Notes under the pieces: generated by a model | The model's database searches: none | The model's input: only the letters and a program-made list of their open reading frames with translations | What the model was told of the DNA's origin: nothing | Translations under genes and position numbers: made by a program | Part shown: positions 16,426 to 25,347 of the stretch, piece by piece | Numbering within the stretch: the stretch's first letter is position 1 | Layout of the letters: every line of letters starts with the position of its first letter | Assembly (NCBI GenBank): GCA_014860565.1 | Contig: JACZJN010000024.1 | Span: 1 to 42,037, forward strand | Source: Bacteroidota bacterium | Lineage (GTDB): Bacteria > Bacteroidota > Ignavibacteria > SZUA-365 | Direction of reading: 5' to 3' | DNA: 42,037 bases

Positions 16426-19400
16426 ATGCTGCTGAGCATTCGTCTCTCATTGCTGCTGCTCATCACGGCCCCGGTGTTCTTTCTCGCGTCGGAACTGATG
16501 GATGGCTATACCACCAATGCAATCTGGAGTTCGTTCATGAAAGGGGATTATGAAGAACAATGGAAGGCCGTAGACAAGGCCCTCGATGAAGGACTGCCAA
16601 AAACCGCGCTGGAGATGGTCGAAAAAATCTACGACCGTGCGAAGCGCGAGAACAACCAGCCTCATATCGTCAAAGCCATCGCATACCGCGTCGCATTGCT
16701 CGCGGTGACCGATGAAGAGGATGAGGTCGTCCTCATCGGAGACATGCAAAAGGAAATCGCAACAGCCGGGCAACCGGTCAAGGCGGTGCTCACGTCGATG
16801 CTGGCGGATCTCTACTGGAACTATTACCAGATGAACCGCTGGCGCATTCATGACCGCACGGAAGTCGCCGATGCGCCCGATGCGGATTATCGGACGTGGA
16901 ATCCCGGTCAGTTTTTCGATACCACCAAAGCGCTCTATATAGAATCCCTCGTGCCCTTCGCACTGCTGCAGCAGACGCCCGTGGAGAGTTTCGAGGCGAT
17001 TCTGATCAGACAGAGCGAGAGCGGGAAGTATCGGCCGACACTCTATGACATTCTCGCCCACCGCGCGCTGGATTTCTTCCGCAATGACGAAGCGGACCTG
17101 CCTGCTCCGCAGCAGGACTTCGAACTCGAAGGCGTGGAGGCGCTCGCACCCGCGGCCGATTTTACGGCGCACGCATTCACTTCGCCCAATCCGCGGAACA
17201 CGAAATACCAGGCCCTGCTGATTTACCAGCAGCTGCTGCGCTTCCACATGCAGCGGGGCGATACGGATGCACTGGTGGATCTCGATCTGCAGCGCCTGGC
17301 CTTCGGCATGCAGGAAACCACGCACGAAGACAAGGACACGACATACTTCCAGGCCGTCGATGCACTGTACAAGGCACACGCAGCTGCGCCGATCTCCACG
17401 CTCGCGGGTGCGGCGATCGCGCGCTACCATTACGACCATGGCGATTACGTCACCGCATTGGCCGTGTGCGATCGCGAAATCGCACGTTTCACCGAGTCAC
17501 GCGGTGCGGTGGATTGCCGTGCACTTCGCTCCAACATCCTCGCGAAAGAAATGTCGCTGGCCGTGGAGCAGACGACGCGTCCCGAGGCGCCTTTCCTGAT
17601 GAGCGCCGGATATCGCAACGTCGACCGCGTGTATTTCCGCATCGTGAAACTCAACGCGGATGAGGACGATGAAAGCATCCTTCAGACCACGCGCGACATC
17701 AGTCAGCGTGATCGGCTCAGCGGTATTCTCCGCCGCGGCAGTCTGAAGCAGTGGTCGCAGGAACTGCCGAAGCAGACAGACTACAAGTCGCATCTGGTCG
17801 ATCTCCGCGGACCGGAACTGCCGGCGGGCGTGTACATGATATTCATGTCGCCGCGCGAGGACTTCTCCTTCGACGACAACGCCATCGCCTACACCTGGCT
17901 GCGCGTGACGCGGCTGAGTCTCGAAAACATCGACACACCCTCGGGCGGGCAGCGCTTCTGGGTCACCGATGCGGTGGAGGGCGCGCCGCTCAAGAGCGTG
18001 CAGGTGCGCATGTTCAGCCGCCGCTGGAATTCCTCCAGCTACGGCTATGAACGCGTTGACATGGGCAGCACGCGTACCGATGCCGACGGACTTTTCGTGA
18101 TCGAACCCGGCCGTTTCCGCGACGGTGTTTCCTTCCGTCTTTCGGTGGGACGCGATACGCTCACCGTGCTCAACAGCTACAACGCCTACGAACGCGGTCG
18201 CGAGAAGACGCAGCGGCGCACGCGGTTCTTCACCGACAGGGCGATCTATCGTCCGGGACAGACGCTGTACCTCAAGGGAATCATCACCGAGGGGAATCGC
18301 GAAAAAGCCGATTACGCCGTGGTGAAAAACACCAAAACGACCGTCACGTTTCTCGATGCGAATCATCAGAAAGTGCATGAGGTCGAACTGCGCTCGAACG
18401 AGTATGGATCCTTCAACACGACGTTCACCGTTCCCTCGGGTGTGCTCACGGGCATGATGTACATCCGCAATGAAACGGGTTCGATCAATGTGCGCGTCGA
18501 GGAATACAAGCGGCCGAAGTTCGAAGTCGCCTTCAAACCGGTGGAAGGAGAATATCGTCTCAACACCGCGGTGAAAGTGACGGGCGAGGCAAAGGCCTAC
18601 GCCGGATCCAACGTCGATGGTGCAGCGGTGAACTGGCGTGTCCTGCGGCGCGTGCGCTACCCGTACTGGTTCTGGTGGTGGCGTCCCTATCCCCAGGGCA
18701 GTGCGCGGGAAATCGCGCATGGCACGACGACGACCGACGGCGACGGTGTATTCTCTCTCGATTTCACCGCGCTGCCCGACAAGTCGGTGGATCCGAAAAC
18801 ACTGCCCGTGTTCACTTACGAGATATCCGCGGATGTCGTCGACATCAACGGCGAAACGCACAGTGCCTCCACTGCAGTGAGTGCTGGGTACACATCGGTT
18901 GATCTGTCACTCGGCATTGCGGAGACGATCGACGCGACGAAGGAACAGGAATTGCGCGTGTATGCGCGGAACCTGGGCGGACAGCCGATCGCCGCCTCGG
19001 GTACGCTGCGCATCGAACTGCTGAAAACCCCAGATCGGGTGCTTCGCGCGCGCATGCTGCCGGCCCCTGACAGCTGGACCATGACGAAGGATGAATTCAC
19101 CCGCGCCTTTCCACAGGACGTGTACAAGGATGAGAACATCCCCGACACCTGGGATGTGCGGAAGACGGTCTCCGACCGGAGATTCAGTACCGGCGCTGAC
19201 GGGACGGATTCGCTCATCCTGCGCGACCTCGCGCCCGGCAGCTACCGCATCACGCTCGCCGCGAAAGATCCCGGAGGACAGGATCTGCTTATCCGGAAAA
19301 CAGTGACGGTGTATCGTCCTGAAGACGACGTGCCGTCCATGATGCCCGAATTCTATGTCGGCACGAAAATCTCGGCCGAGCCGGGCGAAGAGGCGCGATT

Positions 19401-22400
19401 CCTCTACGGCAGCGCATACGAAGGCGTGTACATGATGGCGCGCGTCGAGGATCGCACGCATGCTCTGAAGGAAGGTTGGCGGAAGGGTTACGCGGGACAG
19501 CGGCTCTTCAAATACCCGGTCGGGGAAAATGATCGCGGCGGTTTTTCCGCGCAGATCTTTTTCGTCAAGCATTATCGCCTGTACCAGCAAACCGTATTCA
19601 TTTCCGTGCCATGGTCGAACAAGCAGTTGCAGGTGGAAACCGCAACGTTCCGGGATAAACTGACACCCGGTGCGCAGGAAGAATGGCGCATCACGGTCAA
19701 GGGTCCCCAGCGTGACCGCATCGCCGCCGAAATGCTCGCCTCGATGTACGACGCCTCGCTGGACGCGATCTTCCGCCAGGACTGGTCGCGATTCTCCTGG
19801 CCGTCGTATGGCGCCTATTCACGCTTCGGAAACTACGGTTTCGGAGGCAACAGTGCCCGGCTCTACGTGGAAGAATGGAATCACATCCTCTCCGGCTACT
19901 CGCAATATTACGACCGATTGAACCTCTTCCTCCTCGAGCGCTACGGCAGGTACTACGGCAGAGGAAGGTACATGGCGAAATCCGAAGCCATGCGCGACGG
20001 GGAAGGCGGTGTGGTGATGGATATGGCTATTTCATCGGAGATGAGTCTCGCTCCACCTGCTCCTGCCGCGATGGAAGCCGACGATGCCCTTGGCCGCAAT
20101 GAGCTGCGGGCAAAAAATGCGCAGGTCGGAGGTCTTGACGAAAAAGAGGAAACCGCGGCGACGGGCGACGGATCTTCCGACGGACTCGACGCCGTCAAGG
20201 CGCGCACGAATTTCAACGAGACGGCATTCTTCTATCCCGACCTGATGACGGACGAAGAGGGCAACGTCGTCCTGCGCTTCACCGCTCCCGAGGCGTTGAC
20301 GCGCTGGAAACTGCGGGTGTACGCTCACACGCCGGATTTGAAGTCGGGCTATCTCGAGAAGACGACGGTGACGCAGAAGGAACTGATGGTCATGCCCAAC
20401 ATGCCGCGCTTCCTGCGCAACGGCGACGATGTCGCGCTGATGACCAAGATCAGCAACCTCTCCGACACCGTGCTGAACGGATCGGTCACGCTGAAGATTT
20501 TCGACGCCGTCACGATGCAGCCGATTGATGCGCGCTTCGGCCTCACCGATGCCGTGCGTTCGTTTACCGCCGAGAAAGGCCGCAGCACCACGGCGCGCTG
20601 GGATATTCACATTCCCGACGACGCTTCCGCCATCGTCTATCGCATCGTCGCGAAGGCGGGTGATTTCTCCGACGGCGAGGAAATGGCGCTGCCCGTGCTG
20701 CCGAACCGCATGCTCGTGACCGAGACACTGCCGCTGAATATCCGCGGTGGGGAAACGAAGACCTTCACGTTCGAGAAGCTGCTGCGCTCGGGTTCGTCGT
20801 CCACACTCCGTCAGCATCAGCTGACGCTGGAGATGACCTCGCAGCCGGCGTGGTACGCCGTGCAGGCGCTGCCGTACCTGATCGAGTATCCCTACGAATG
20901 CTCCGAGCAGGTGTTCAACCGCTATTACGCCAACAGCATCGCGGGACATATCGCGCAGAGCAATCCGAAGATCCAGCGCGTGTTCGAGCAGTGGAAGAAC
21001 AGCGACGCGCTGCTTTCGAACCTGCAGAAGAACCAGGACCTGAAGATGCTTCTGCTAGAAGAGACACCGTGGGTGCTGCAGGGGAAGGACGAAAGCGAGC
21101 GCAAGAAGCGCATCGCCCTGCTCTTCGACCTCAACACCATGGGGAACAACCTCGAGTCCGCCATGCGCAAGCTCGAGAAGGCGCAGTCGGGTAACGGCGG
21201 ATGGCCGTGGTTCCCGGGCATGCCCGAAAACCGTTATATCACGCAGTACATCGTCGCCGGCTTCGGCCATCTCGCCGCACTGGGCGTGACGGTGAAGGAC
21301 GAACGCGTCAACCGCATGATCCGCCGCGCGGTGGAATTCATGGACGCGCGCATGAACGAGGATTATCTCGATCTGAAAGCACGCGAGCGCAGCTTCGATC
21401 CGAAGAAGGATTATCTCGACTATCTCGCCGTGCAGTATCTTTATGCGCGCAGCTATTTCCTTACGCAGGAAATTCCCGACCGCTGCGACGAGGCGGTGAA
21501 CTTCTGGCGCGAGCAGTCCCGCAAGTGGTGGGCGCGCCGCGGCCACATGACGCAGGGACAAATCGCGCTCGCTCTGCACCGTATGGGCGAGAAAGACGTA
21601 CCGCAGGCCGTCGTGCGTTCGCTCAAGGAGCGCTCGCTGCAGAACGACGAGATGGGCATGTACTGGAAATATGATCGCGGCTGGTACTGGTACCAGGCAC
21701 CGATCGAAACACAGTCACTCATGGTGGAAGTGTTCGACGAAGTCGCGGGCGATACGAAGTCCGTCGAGGAACTCAAGATCTGGCTGCTCAAACAGAAGCA
21801 GGTACAGGATTGGGGTTCCACCGTCTCCACCGCGGAGGCCTGCTACGCCTTGCTGCGCCGTGGCAGCGACCTGCTCGCTTCCGACAAGCTGGTCGAAGTC
21901 ACCATGGGCGGCAAGAAGATCGATCCTGTCGCCATGGGTGCGAAGGTCGAGGCCGGCACCGGGTATTATCGTGTGGACTGGCGGGGCTCGGACATTCGTC
22001 CCGAACAGGGCACCGTCGTCGTGAAGAAGGAAGACCAGGGCATCGCCTGGGGTGCCGTGTACTGGCAGTATTTCGAGCAGCTCGATAAGATCACGCCCGC
22101 CAAGACGCCGCTGCAGATCGAGAAGACCCTGTACCTGCAGCGCAACACCGACAAGGGGCTGGTGCTCGAGCCCATCACCGAAAAGAACAAGCTCCATGTG
22201 GGCGACATGGTCAAGGTGCGCGTGACCATCCGCGTCGACCGCGACATGGAATACGTGCATCTCAAGGACATGCGCGGCGCCGGACTCGACCTGATCAACC
22301 AACTCTCCGGTTATCACTGGAAGGGCGGTCTCGGCTACTACGAAGCGCCGAAAGACGCCTCGGTCAACTTCTTCTTCCACTGGCTGCCGAAAGGCGTGCA

Positions 22401-22527
22401 CGTCTTCGAATATCCCCTGCGCGTCTCACACGCCGGCCGATTCTCCAACGGCATCTCCGCCATCCAATGCATGTACGCCCCCGAATTCGCCGCCCACACC
22501 GCCGGCATCATCGTCACGGTGGAATAA
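16426..22527 (+). CDS. Alpha-2-macroglobulin family protein with CxEQ thioester motif
   Basis: 2033 residues from the ATG at 16426, with GGAG 8 nt upstream; the frame is open back to a TTG at 16396. The N-terminus has one hydrophobic segment (SLLLLITAPVFFLASEL) and no lipobox Cys, so it is exported or anchored by that segment. Residues about 40-400 are helical and poor in known motifs. An MG2-type domain begins near 604 (DRAIYRPGQTLYLKG). The alpha-2-macroglobulin domain is near 1255-1330 (FNETAFFYPDLMTDEEGNVV, then LRFTAPEALTRWKLRVY). The thioester motif YECSEQ has Cys1492 and Gln1495, and a helical thioester domain and C-terminal receptor-like strands follow. By family knowledge such proteins trap proteases in the periplasm or at the surface. 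In Enterobacteria a partner is PBP1C; none is seen here. It stands alone, so transcription is probably monocistronic. Confidence 0.93.
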   Translation: MLLSIRLSLLLLITAPVFFLASELMDGYTTNAIWSSFMKGDYEEQWKAVDKALDEGLPKTALEMVEKIYDRAKRENNQPHIVKAIAYRVALLAVTDEEDEVVLIGDMQKEIATAGQPVKAVLTSMLADLYWNYYQMNRWRIHDRTEVADAPDADYRTWNPGQFFDTTKALYIESLVPFALLQQTPVESFEAILIRQSESGKYRPTLYDILAHRALDFFRNDEADLPAPQQDFELEGVEALAPAADFTAHAFTSPNPRNTKYQALLIYQQLLRFHMQRGDTDALVDLDLQRLAFGMQETTHEDKDTTYFQAVDALYKAHAAAPISTLAGAAIARYHYDHGDYVTALAVCDREIARFTESRGAVDCRALRSNILAKEMSLAVEQTTRPEAPFLMSAGYRNVDRVYFRIVKLNADEDDESILQTTRDISQRDRLSGILRRGSLKQWSQELPKQTDYKSHLVDLRGPELPAGVYMIFMSPREDFSFDDNAIAYTWLRVTRLSLENIDTPSGGQRFWVTDAVEGAPLKSVQVRMFSRRWNSSSYGYERVDMGSTRTDADGLFVIEPGRFRDGVSFRLSVGRDTLTVLNSYNAYERGREKTQRRTRFFTDRAIYRPGQTLYLKGIITEGNREKADYAVVKNTKTTVTFLDANHQKVHEVELRSNEYGSFNTTFTVPSGVLTGMMYIRNETGSINVRVEEYKRPKFEVAFKPVEGEYRLNTAVKVTGEAKAYAGSNVDGAAVNWRVLRRVRYPYWFWWWRPYPQGSAREIAHGTTTTDGDGVFSLDFTALPDKSVDPKTLPVFTYEISADVVDINGETHSASTAVSAGYTSVDLSLGIAETIDATKEQELRVYARNLGGQPIAASGTLRIELLKTPDRVLRARMLPAPDSWTMTKDEFTRAFPQDVYKDENIPDTWDVRKTVSDRRFSTGADGTDSLILRDLAPGSYRITLAAKDPGGQDLLIRKTVTVYRPEDDVPSMMPEFYVGTKISAEPGEEARFLYGSAYEGVYMMARVEDRTHALKEGWRKGYAGQRLFKYPVGENDRGGFSAQIFFVKHYRLYQQTVFISVPWSNKQLQVETATFRDKLTPGAQEEWRITVKGPQRDRIAAEMLASMYDASLDAIFRQDWSRFSWPSYGAYSRFGNYGFGGNSARLYVEEWNHILSGYSQYYDRLNLFLLERYGRYYGRGRYMAKSEAMRDGEGGVVMDMAISSEMSLAPPAPAAMEADDALGRNELRAKNAQVGGLDEKEETAATGDGSSDGLDAVKARTNFNETAFFYPDLMTDEEGNVVLRFTAPEALTRWKLRVYAHTPDLKSGYLEKTTVTQKELMVMPNMPRFLRNGDDVALMTKISNLSDTVLNGSVTLKIFDAVTMQPIDARFGLTDAVRSFTAEKGRSTTARWDIHIPDDASAIVYRIVAKAGDFSDGEEMALPVLPNRMLVTETLPLNIRGGETKTFTFEKLLRSGSSSTLRQHQLTLEMTSQPAWYAVQALPYLIEYPYECSEQVFNRYYANSIAGHIAQSNPKIQRVFEQWKNSDALLSNLQKNQDLKMLLLEETPWVLQGKDESERKKRIALLFDLNTMGNNLESAMRKLEKAQSGNGGWPWFPGMPENRYITQYIVAGFGHLAALGVTVKDERVNRMIRRAVEFMDARMNEDYLDLKARERSFDPKKDYLDYLAVQYLYARSYFLTQEIPDRCDEAVNFWREQSRKWWARRGHMTQGQIALALHRMGEKDVPQAVVRSLKERSLQNDEMGMYWKYDRGWYWYQAPIETQSLMVEVFDEVAGDTKSVEELKIWLLKQKQVQDWGSTVSTAEACYALLRRGSDLLASDKLVEVTMGGKKIDPVAMGAKVEAGTGYYRVDWRGSDIRPEQGTVVVKKEDQGIAWGAVYWQYFEQLDKITPAKTPLQIEKTLYLQRNTDKGLVLEPITEKNKLHVGDMVKVRVTIRVDRDMEYVHLKDMRGAGLDLINQLSGYHWKGGLGYYEAPKDASVNFFFHWLPKGVHVFEYPLRVSHAGRFSNGISAIQCMYAPEFAAHTAGIIVTVE

Positions 22528-22540
22528 CGCGACACATATT

Positions 22541-22615
22541 GTAGGGCGGATTCACGAATCCGCCCCGGGAAGCCGGGCACAACGAACGCAGGGCGGATTC
22601 ACGAATCCGCCCTGC
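22541..22615. repeat. Two copies of the GGGCGGATTC palindrome
   Basis: Copy 1 (22543-22566) has arms GGGCGGATTC and GAATCCGCCC around AC. Copy 2 has 13-bp arms (22588-22600 and 22603-22615), again with AC as loop. They lie between the convergent alpha-2-macroglobulin and desaturase-like genes and may end transcription. The same family recurs at 24608, 24662 and 36461. Confidence 0.9.
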
Positions 22616-22650
22616 GCATCATATGATGTCCATGGTTGGGTTCCCCCCAT

Positions 22651-23439
22651 TCATGGGTTCGGTTGATATTCATCGGGCATCAGGGGCCGGAATGCGAACA
22701 AATGTTGTCGGATGTAGTTCGTGGGGAAATCGATTTCTCGAATTCCATACCCAGTCGGTTTTTTCCCAACGGGCAGATGTGCGGTGTCGAACAGCCAGTC
22801 CCAGAGCGCGAATTTGGTCGCGAAATTATTCGAGCCGTCCGCGACGACATCGGAATGATGCCATCGATGCATCTCCGGTCCGTTGATCACGTACTGGAGC
22901 ACTCCACTGTGCACGTCGATGTTCGAGTGAATCCACATTCCCCACACCGCGGAAATCATTCCTTTGAGTAACGCGACTTCTGGTGCGGCGCCGAGAAGCA
23001 CGATGGGAGCGAACTCCACGGTTTGATTGATGAGAATTTCCAATGCGTGTGAACGCGAGCCTGACAGCCAGTCCACATCCGTCGTCGAGTGATGGGCTTC
23101 GTGCAGGCGCCAGAGCCGCAGGGAACGGTGCTGGAGACGGTGAAACCAGTAGATGTACAGATCATGCGTCACGACGAAGAAGAGGACCTGCGTCCACAGA
23201 GGCCAGTCGGAAATCAGGTGAAACCGTGACAACCCCGTACTACTATCCATCCAGACGATGAGGTAGTTGATAGCAACGCCGAGCAAGTAACTCTGCACGA
23301 TCGAGTAAAGGATCAGGTCGTTCCAGAATCCTGCGCGGAAGAACATTTGACCCGGGGAATACGGAAAGCGTCGCTCGAGCAGAACGATGCAGGTCGCAGC
23401 GGTGAGAACAATGAGGGGAGAAAGGAGTGCGAGTGACAT
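22651..23439 (-). CDS. Sterol desaturase / fatty acid hydroxylase family membrane protein
   Basis: 262 residues from the ATG at 23439. The open frame upstream (to 23793) runs into the neuB-like gene and is not protein-like. Several membrane segments are visible (LALLSPLIVLTAATCIVLLE; the QVLFFVVTHDLYIYWF region). The three histidine clusters of the family are present: HDLYIYWFHRLQH, HEAHH and HRWHH, which hold the di-iron centre. By family knowledge such proteins hydroxylate or desaturate lipids in the membrane. The substrate is unknown, and sterols are not implied. It is last in the minus-strand cluster, 97 bp after the neuB-like gene with a hairpin in between, so it may be only partly co-transcribed. 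Confidence 0.9.
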   Translation of the reverse strand: MSLALLSPLIVLTAATCIVLLERRFPYSPGQMFFRAGFWNDLILYSIVQSYLLGVAINYLIVWMDSSTGLSRFHLISDWPLWTQVLFFVVTHDLYIYWFHRLQHRSLRLWRLHEAHHSTTDVDWLSGSRSHALEILINQTVEFAPIVLLGAAPEVALLKGMISAVWGMWIHSNIDVHSGVLQYVINGPEMHRWHHSDVVADGSNNFATKFALWDWLFDTAHLPVGKKPTGYGIREIDFPTNYIRQHLFAFRPLMPDEYQPNP

Positions 23440-23464
23440 AAGACTGCAGTGGTTGGTGAATACG

Positions 23465-23502
23465 CATGTCCGGATCCAACCATGCGGTTGAATCCGGACA
23501 TG
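23465..23502. repeat. Imperfect 17-bp inverted repeat between neuB-like and desaturase-like genes
   Basis: Arms CATGTCCGGATCCAACC (23465-23481) and GGTTGAATCCGGACATG (23486-23502) pair with one mismatch around a 4-nt loop. There is no T-tract after it on the minus strand, so termination is uncertain. It may be an mRNA-stabilising stem or a scattered palindrome of a different family. Confidence 0.6.
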
Positions 23503-23536
23503 TGGCTTGCTAGGAGGAGGCTTGCCTTTTGGACTA

Positions 23537-24433
23537 TCAAGCCGCGATAGTGTCTTGCGAAACGCGGCGAAGCTTTTTCCGCGGCCCCAGCTCACTTTCG
23601 TAGACGCGTTTGATGCCGTCTCCGAGAGATTTTTCAATATCGCGGATGTTGGCCACAAGGCGGTAAAGACCGCCGATTTCCACCGATGCCGCATGATCGG
23701 AACCCCACATGGCACGGTCGAGTGTGATGTGCCGCTCGATGAACGTGGCGCCCATGGCAACCGAAGCCCAGGTCGGCGCGAGTCCGGTTTCATGCCCCGA
23801 ATACCCGACCGGCATATGCGGATACATCTGCTTCAACGTGTGGAGCATGCGCAGATTCAGCTCCGGAAGCGTGCAGGGATATGCCGACGTCGAATGCGCG
23901 ATGAGCAGATTATCCGTCCCGATGACCTCGATGGCAGTGTTGATTTCCTGCATCGTTGACATGCCGGTACTGATCATGAGCGGTTTCCCGGTTGCTTTCA
24001 TATGCTTGAGCAGTGCGTGATCGGTGAGCGAGGCCGAGGGCGCCTTGTACACGGGAGGATTGTACTTCTCCACCAGGTCGACAGATGGTTCGTCCCAGCA
24101 GGAAGCGAACCAGTGAATCCGTTTTTCCCTGCAGTAGCGATCGATTTCGGCATACTCGTCATCCCCGAATTCGATCAAGTGGCGGTAGTCGATGTATTTC
24201 ATGCGTCCCCACAGCGTGTCACGTTCCACATCCCACTGGTCGCGAGGGACGCACAATTCCGGTGTGCGTTTCTGGAACTTGACAGCATCGCATCCGGCCA
24301 GCGCAGCTCCGTCGATAAGCTTCTTTGCAAGGTCCAGAGAGCCATTGTGATTGATCCCTATTTCGGCGATGACATAGACGGGCTGACCATCCCCAACCAG
24401 TTTTTCTCCGATGCGACACGTTGCGTTGCTCAT
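23537..24433 (-). CDS. NeuB-like N-acetylneuraminate/ulosonate synthase lacking the SAF domain
   Basis: 298 residues from the ATG at 24433, with AAAGGA 6 nt upstream. It covers the whole TIM barrel of the NeuB family: VIAEIGINHNGSLDLAKKLI, DAVKFQKR, FASCWDEPSVD, YKAPSASLTD, MISTGMSTMQEI, LIAHSTSAYPC, VGYSGHETG and FIERHITLDRAMWGSDH. It stops soon after (RRVSQDTIAA). Typical NeuB proteins are about 345 residues with a C-terminal SAF/antifreeze-like domain, which is missing. By family knowledge NeuB condenses phosphoenolpyruvate with an aldose (for example ManNAc) to make a nonulosonic acid. The true acceptor here is unknown. It lies 285 bp after the KdsC-like gene, behind two palindromes, and may have its own promoter. 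Confidence 0.9.
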   Translation of the reverse strand: MSNATCRIGEKLVGDGQPVYVIAEIGINHNGSLDLAKKLIDGAALAGCDAVKFQKRTPELCVPRDQWDVERDTLWGRMKYIDYRHLIEFGDDEYAEIDRYCREKRIHWFASCWDEPSVDLVEKYNPPVYKAPSASLTDHALLKHMKATGKPLMISTGMSTMQEINTAIEVIGTDNLLIAHSTSAYPCTLPELNLRMLHTLKQMYPHMPVGYSGHETGLAPTWASVAMGATFIERHITLDRAMWGSDHAASVEIGGLYRLVANIRDIEKSLGDGIKRVYESELGPRKKLRRVSQDTIAA

Positions 24434-24607
24434 GCTGTATCCTTTGATTGATGTCCGTTGTGGATTCAACTGCAAGCTACAGGGAGAACGTTACGTCCGT
24501 TTGAGCGCACCGTTACAAGTTGTTGAGGAAACCGTTGGCGATCGATATGTCCCGTGTTACGAAACCGTTTGCATTTCCGCGAATCCGATATCTCGCCCGC
24601 ATATCTC

Positions 24608-24631
24608 AGGGCGGATTCATGAATCCGCCTC
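24608..24631. repeat. GGGCGGATTC palindrome, slightly degenerate copy
   Basis: Arm GGGCGGATTC at 24609-24618, loop AT, then GAATCCGCC; the last pair is lost (CCTC in place of CCCT). It is the first of two copies in the 285-bp gap between the KdsC-like stop and the neuB-like start. The remaining gap sequence shows the neuB-like ribosome binding site and nothing else I can name. Confidence 0.85.
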
Positions 24632-24661
24632 GGAATGAAACTGAATTCAGATAGTACGAAC

Positions 24662-24689
24662 GCAGGGCGGATTCATGAATCCGCCCTGC
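24662..24689. repeat. GGGCGGATTC palindrome, full copy
   Basis: Perfect 13-bp arms (24662-24674 and 24677-24689) around the loop AT. It lies 29 bp downstream of the KdsC-like stop (minus strand) and could terminate or stabilise the upstream transcript. Confidence 0.9.
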
Positions 24690-24718
24690 AATGGGGATAA
24701 TGAAATTTCGGGGGAAAT

Positions 24719-25294
24719 TTACATCGTGTTATTCAATCGCAACGTGATCAACGCCTCTGCGAAATCCCGGAACGCGCCGTTGCCACCGCGCCAGGCACAG
24801 ATGTAATGCGCCATGGCGCGTACCTGCGGCATCGCGTCGGCAGGGACAGCCGTCAGGCCATGCTCGCCGACGACATCCATGATTCCGAGATCGTTGACAT
24901 CATCGCCTATATATGCGATTTCATCGTTCGAATATCCGGTTTCCTGCCTGATGCGGACAAGCGCGGTGGACTTGTCCTTCACGCCGAGATACAGATGCTT
25001 CAACTTGAGTTTCTCGGCACGGCGCTTGAGGTTGAGCGATTTTTCCCCGGTGATGATGCCGGTTTCCACGCCCAGGACGCGCAGTCTCTCCATGCCCATG
25101 CCATCGCGGATGCTGTAGCGCTTGACGGCCTCGCCCTCAGGACCGTAATACACTCCGGTATCGGTGAGGACACCGTCGTTGTCCGTGAGCAGAAGCCGGA
25201 TCCTGCGCGCGCGGCGTTGGAATTTTTCCGGTGACAGGTGTTGTATGCTCCCGAGTACCTCGGGCAGGATCGATTGGACAGGAAGAATACTCAT
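24719..25294 (-). CDS. KdsC-like HAD-family sugar-phosphate phosphatase
   Basis: 191 residues, ATG at 25294, no clear ribosome binding site. The motifs of the C0-type HAD phosphatases are present: LLLTDNDGVLTDTGVYY (nucleophile Asp; usually DVDG, here DNDG), IITGEKS (motif II Thr), a Lys in LGVKDKSTAL (motif III) and YIGDDVNDLGIMD (motif IV acids). Length and lack of a cap domain fit KdsC, which removes the phosphate from Kdo-8-phosphate. The related phosphatase domains of sialic acid pathways act on nonulosonate-9-phosphates. Its place next to a NeuB-like synthase suggests that it dephosphorylates that product; this is inference. About 30 residues precede the usual KdsC start. Confidence 0.9.
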   Translation of the reverse strand: MSILPVQSILPEVLGSIQHLSPEKFQRRARRIRLLLTDNDGVLTDTGVYYGPEGEAVKRYSIRDGMGMERLRVLGVETGIITGEKSLNLKRRAEKLKLKHLYLGVKDKSTALVRIRQETGYSNDEIAYIGDDVNDLGIMDVVGEHGLTAVPADAMPQVRAMAHYICAWRGGNGAFRDFAEALITLRLNNTM

Positions 25295-25347
25295 ACGCTG
25301 AAATTAAAGAAAAAACTGCTCAGTACCCTCGTGTTCGCGTGTTTTTC

